Shown here: piece by piece, positions 61,577 to 64,000 of the stretch
How the letters are laid out: every line of letters begins with the position of its first letter
Position numbering within the stretch: the stretch's first letter is position 1
Origin: Planctomycetota bacterium
Lineage (GTDB): Bacteria; Planctomycetota; UBA8742; UBA2392
Assembly (NCBI GenBank): GCA_019912315.1
Contig: JAIOJA010000016.1
Coordinates: forward strand, 124,001 to 188,000
DNA length: 64,000 nucleotides
Reading direction: 5' to 3'
Position numbers and translations under genes: made by a program
Notes under the pieces: model-generated
The model's database searches: none
The model's input: the letters and a program-made list of their open reading frames with translations, nothing else
What the model was told of the DNA's origin: nothing

Positions 61577-61728
61577 CGATTACAGAAGCCGGGCGCACCC
61601 ACGAAAATCCGGGCTTTCCGAGCGAGTATTCCGGGCAAACTGCGCGGAAACGCCGAACTGGTATACTCAGGGCAAGTGCTCGCTACTCGCGATGCTTCGC
61701 AAGTAGCGACCTGCCCAGGGGAACAGCC

Positions 61729-62838
61729 GTGCAAGCCCGAGTTCTGGAAGCCTATCAACTCCACACGCTCATCGGGTTACTGCGTGAACGGGGGTACTGC
61801 TGCGTCGGGCCCACCGTGCGCGATGGCGCCATCGTATACGACCGGATCGCCGGGCCAACTGACCTGCCAGTCGGCTGGACCGATGAACAGGCGCCGGGGT
61901 CGTACCGACTCAAGCGTCGAGATGATGGCGCGTACTTTGGCTATGTCGTCGGTCCGCACTCGTGGAAGAAGTACGTGTTTCCGCCGGAGCGCCGACTTTG
62001 GCAACTCAAGCGAGCCGGGCAGCAGTTCGAACGCGTCGACGAACCGAGCCAGACACCAAAGTACGCCTTCATCGGCGTACGTGCCTGCGAGATTGCGGCA
62101 CTCAGGATTCAGGATCGCGTCTTCACCGGCGGCGAGTTCACGGAGCCCGAGTATGAGGCTCGCCGCGAGCTGGCGTTCGTCGTGGCGGTCAACTGCACGC
62201 AATCAGCCGATACGTGCTTTTGTGTCTCGATGAAGACCGGTCCTGAAGTGAAGTCGGGCTACGATCTGGCACTGACTGAAGTTGTCGGGGAGAGTCACTA
62301 CTTTACGATTCGGGCTGGTACTGACCGCGGGCGCGAAGTGCTGGCAAGCCTGAAGACTTCTGCAGTTAATGAGGCACAACGATCCGCAGCGAACACGCGC
62401 GTGCGGCAGGCAGCGGAGTCACAGACCCGCACGGTTGACACTGAGGGCATAAAGGAATTGCTGCAACGCAACTACGAGAGTGAGCAGTGGAAGGAAGTTG
62501 CCGAGCGCTGCCTCAGTTGCGCCAACTGCACGATGGCCTGCCCTACTTGTTTTTGCAGCAGCGTGGAAGACGTGGCGGACCTGACGGGCGAACACGCGGA
62601 ACGCTGGCGCCGTTGGGACTCGTGTTTCAACCCGGAGTTCAGCTACATTCACGGCGGCGAAGTCCGCAAGACAACTGCGTCGCGCTACCGCCAGTGGATG
62701 ACTCACAAGCTCAGCACCTGGTTCGACCAGTTCGGGTCATCAGGCTGTGTAGGCTGCGGACGCTGCATCACCTGGTGCCCGGTCGGCATCGACCTGACTG
62801 AAGAAGTGCGCAAGATGCGCGCGGGAGAAACGTCATGA
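61729..62838 (+). CDS. Sulfhydrogenase/hydrogenase beta-subunit-like Fe-S protein
   Basis: [32 protein letters not shown] ferredoxin motifs, [25 protein letters not shown] start. Confidence 0.85.
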   Translation: MQARVLEAYQLHTLIGLLRERGYCCVGPTVRDGAIVYDRIAGPTDLPVGWTDEQAPGSYRLKRRDDGAYFGYVVGPHSWKKYVFPPERRLWQLKRAGQQFERVDEPSQTPKYAFIGVRACEIAALRIQDRVFTGGEFTEPEYEARRELAFVVAVNCTQSADTCFCVSMKTGPEVKSGYDLALTEVVGESHYFTIRAGTDRGREVLASLKTSAVNEAQRSAANTRVRQAAESQTRTVDTEGIKELLQRNYESEQWKEVAERCLSCANCTMACPTCFCSSVEDVADLTGEHAERWRRWDSCFNPEFSYIHGGEVRKTTASRYRQWMTHKLSTWFDQFGSSGCVGCGRCITWCPVGIDLTEEVRKMRAGETS

Positions 62839-63299
62839 AAGGGCTGAAGGAGGTTATCTCCGAGCACGCGTTCTTCGCCGACCTGCCGGATGGCGACCGC
62901 GCCATCATCGCCGGATGCGCTCAGATGGCCTCGTACAAGGCGGGCGAGTTTCTCTTCCAGAGCGGCCGGGAAGCCGAGCATTTCTTTCTGCTGCGACATG
63001 GCAAGATTGCGCTGGAGTTGCAGGCGCCAGGGCAGGAGCCGTACCGCTTCGAGACGGTAGGCGAAGGCGAAGTGATTGGCTGGTCATGGCTGTTTGAGCC
63101 GCACAAGTGGCAATTCGACGCCCGCGCCATCGATGACACCAGCGTTGTAAAGTTCGACGGGAAGTGCCTGCGCGGGAAATGCGACAACGACCCGCGCCTC
63201 GGCTACGACATCATGAAGCGTTTCGCGCGCGTGCTGGTGCAGCGCTACGCGGATACGCGACTGCAGTTGATTGACGTGTATGGAAAGCAGGGCGGCTGA
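62835..63299 (+). CDS. Cyclic nucleotide-binding domain protein without HTH
   Basis: [43 protein letters not shown] overlap with upstream gene. Confidence 0.88.
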   Translation: MKGLKEVISEHAFFADLPDGDRAIIAGCAQMASYKAGEFLFQSGREAEHFFLLRHGKIALELQAPGQEPYRFETVGEGEVIGWSWLFEPHKWQFDARAIDDTSVVKFDGKCLRGKCDNDPRLGYDIMKRFARVLVQRYADTRLQLIDVYGKQGG

Positions 63300-64000
63300 G
63301 TTGCAACACCCGGAACCAATGCTGCCCGAAGCATGGATCGTTCGCGAGAACCTGCGCGAGACGGAGGATGTCGTTACGCTCGTGCTTGAGCCGGGTGGCA
63401 GCGCCGCGCCAACTGCATTCGCACCCGGCCAGTTCAACATGCTGTATGCCTTCGGCGCCGGCGAAGTCCCGATCTCCATGAGCGGCGACCCGGGCGATCC
63501 GACAAAACTGGTTCATACCATTCGCGACGTAGGCCCGGTAACCGCGGCGCTGTGCCGGTTGCAGCCAGGTGAGCTTGTCGGCGTTCGAGGACCGTTCGGC
63601 AGTCACTGGCCCGTCGCCGATCAGCAGGGACGGGACATCGTCATCGCGGCCGGCGGGATCGGCCTGGCACCGTTGCGCCCGGTGGTTCACCACGTGCTTC
63701 GCCATCGCGGCGACTACGACGACGTTGTTCTTCTATATGGCGCACGACGCCCCAGCGAGCTGTTGTTCACCGGCGAGTTTGAATCGTGGCGACAGAGCGA
63801 CATTCAGGTGGTAGTCACGGTCGACCACGCGCCGGCGGACTGGACGGAACATGTCGGCGTTGTCACCACGCTCATCCGGCACGGCAAGTTTGAAACTGAG
63901 CAAGCCAGTGCATTCCTTTGCGGCCCCGAAGTGATGATGCGCTTCACCGCCGCCGAACTTGAAAGCAAAGGCGTCTCGCCGGACAAGACCTGGATCTCAA
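63280..64000 (+). CDS. FAD/NAD-binding oxidoreductase, sulfhydrogenase gamma-subunit-like (truncated at window end)
   Basis: Open frame from ATG 63280 (or 63319) to the end, absent from the ORF track; PGQFNMLYAFGAGEVPISMSGDP, GPVTAALCRLQPGELVGVRGPFGSHWP, VIAAGGIGLAPLRPVV. Confidence 0.85.
   Translation, partial: MESRAAELQHPEPMLPEAWIVRENLRETEDVVTLVLEPGGSAAPTAFAPGQFNMLYAFGAGEVPISMSGDPGDPTKLVHTIRDVGPVTAALCRLQPGELVGVRGPFGSHWPVADQQGRDIVIAAGGIGLAPLRPVVHHVLRHRGDYDDVVLLYGARRPSELLFTGEFESWRQSDIQVVVTVDHAPADWTEHVGVVTTLIRHGKFETEQASAFLCGPEVMMRFTAAELESKGVSPDKTWIS

Overview
GC-rich bacterial window, densely packed with genes on both strands. Two Ser/Thr kinases, FecR-like and lipid-A genes suggest a Planctomycetota-like Gram-negative, but the taxonomy is inference. 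Ordinary content: AddAB-type helicase/nuclease operon, MATE exporter, Ser/Thr kinases, thrS, lysC, lipB, lpd, PDH E1-alpha, mogA, Skp-like/lpxD, one tRNA-Gln(CTG), a PhnD-like/MetE-like/acyl-CoA dehydrogenase operon, and the start of a sulfhydrogenase-type operon truncated at the right edge. Main candidate for an undescribed system: a translationally coupled operon of three divergent ClpA/B-like double-AAA+ paralogs (about 33.7-42.6 kb). All three lack the D2 GYVG pore loop and the D1 arginine fingers, share a new N-terminal region, and the first two carry release-factor/PCRF-like C-terminal modules. Second candidate: an enlarged alpha-E / circularly permuted ATP-grasp / transglutaminase / DUF2126 locus (about 44.6-58.1 kb). 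It includes a glutaminase-pseudoglutaminase fusion and a class II amidotransferase-transglutaminase fusion in which the nucleophile Cys appears replaced by Ser. Degenerate heptanucleotide repeat arrays occur at several sites, including in frame inside lipB. A palindrome nest interrupts a tRNA-Gln 3' remnant. All homology calls are by eye from motifs; no searches were run.
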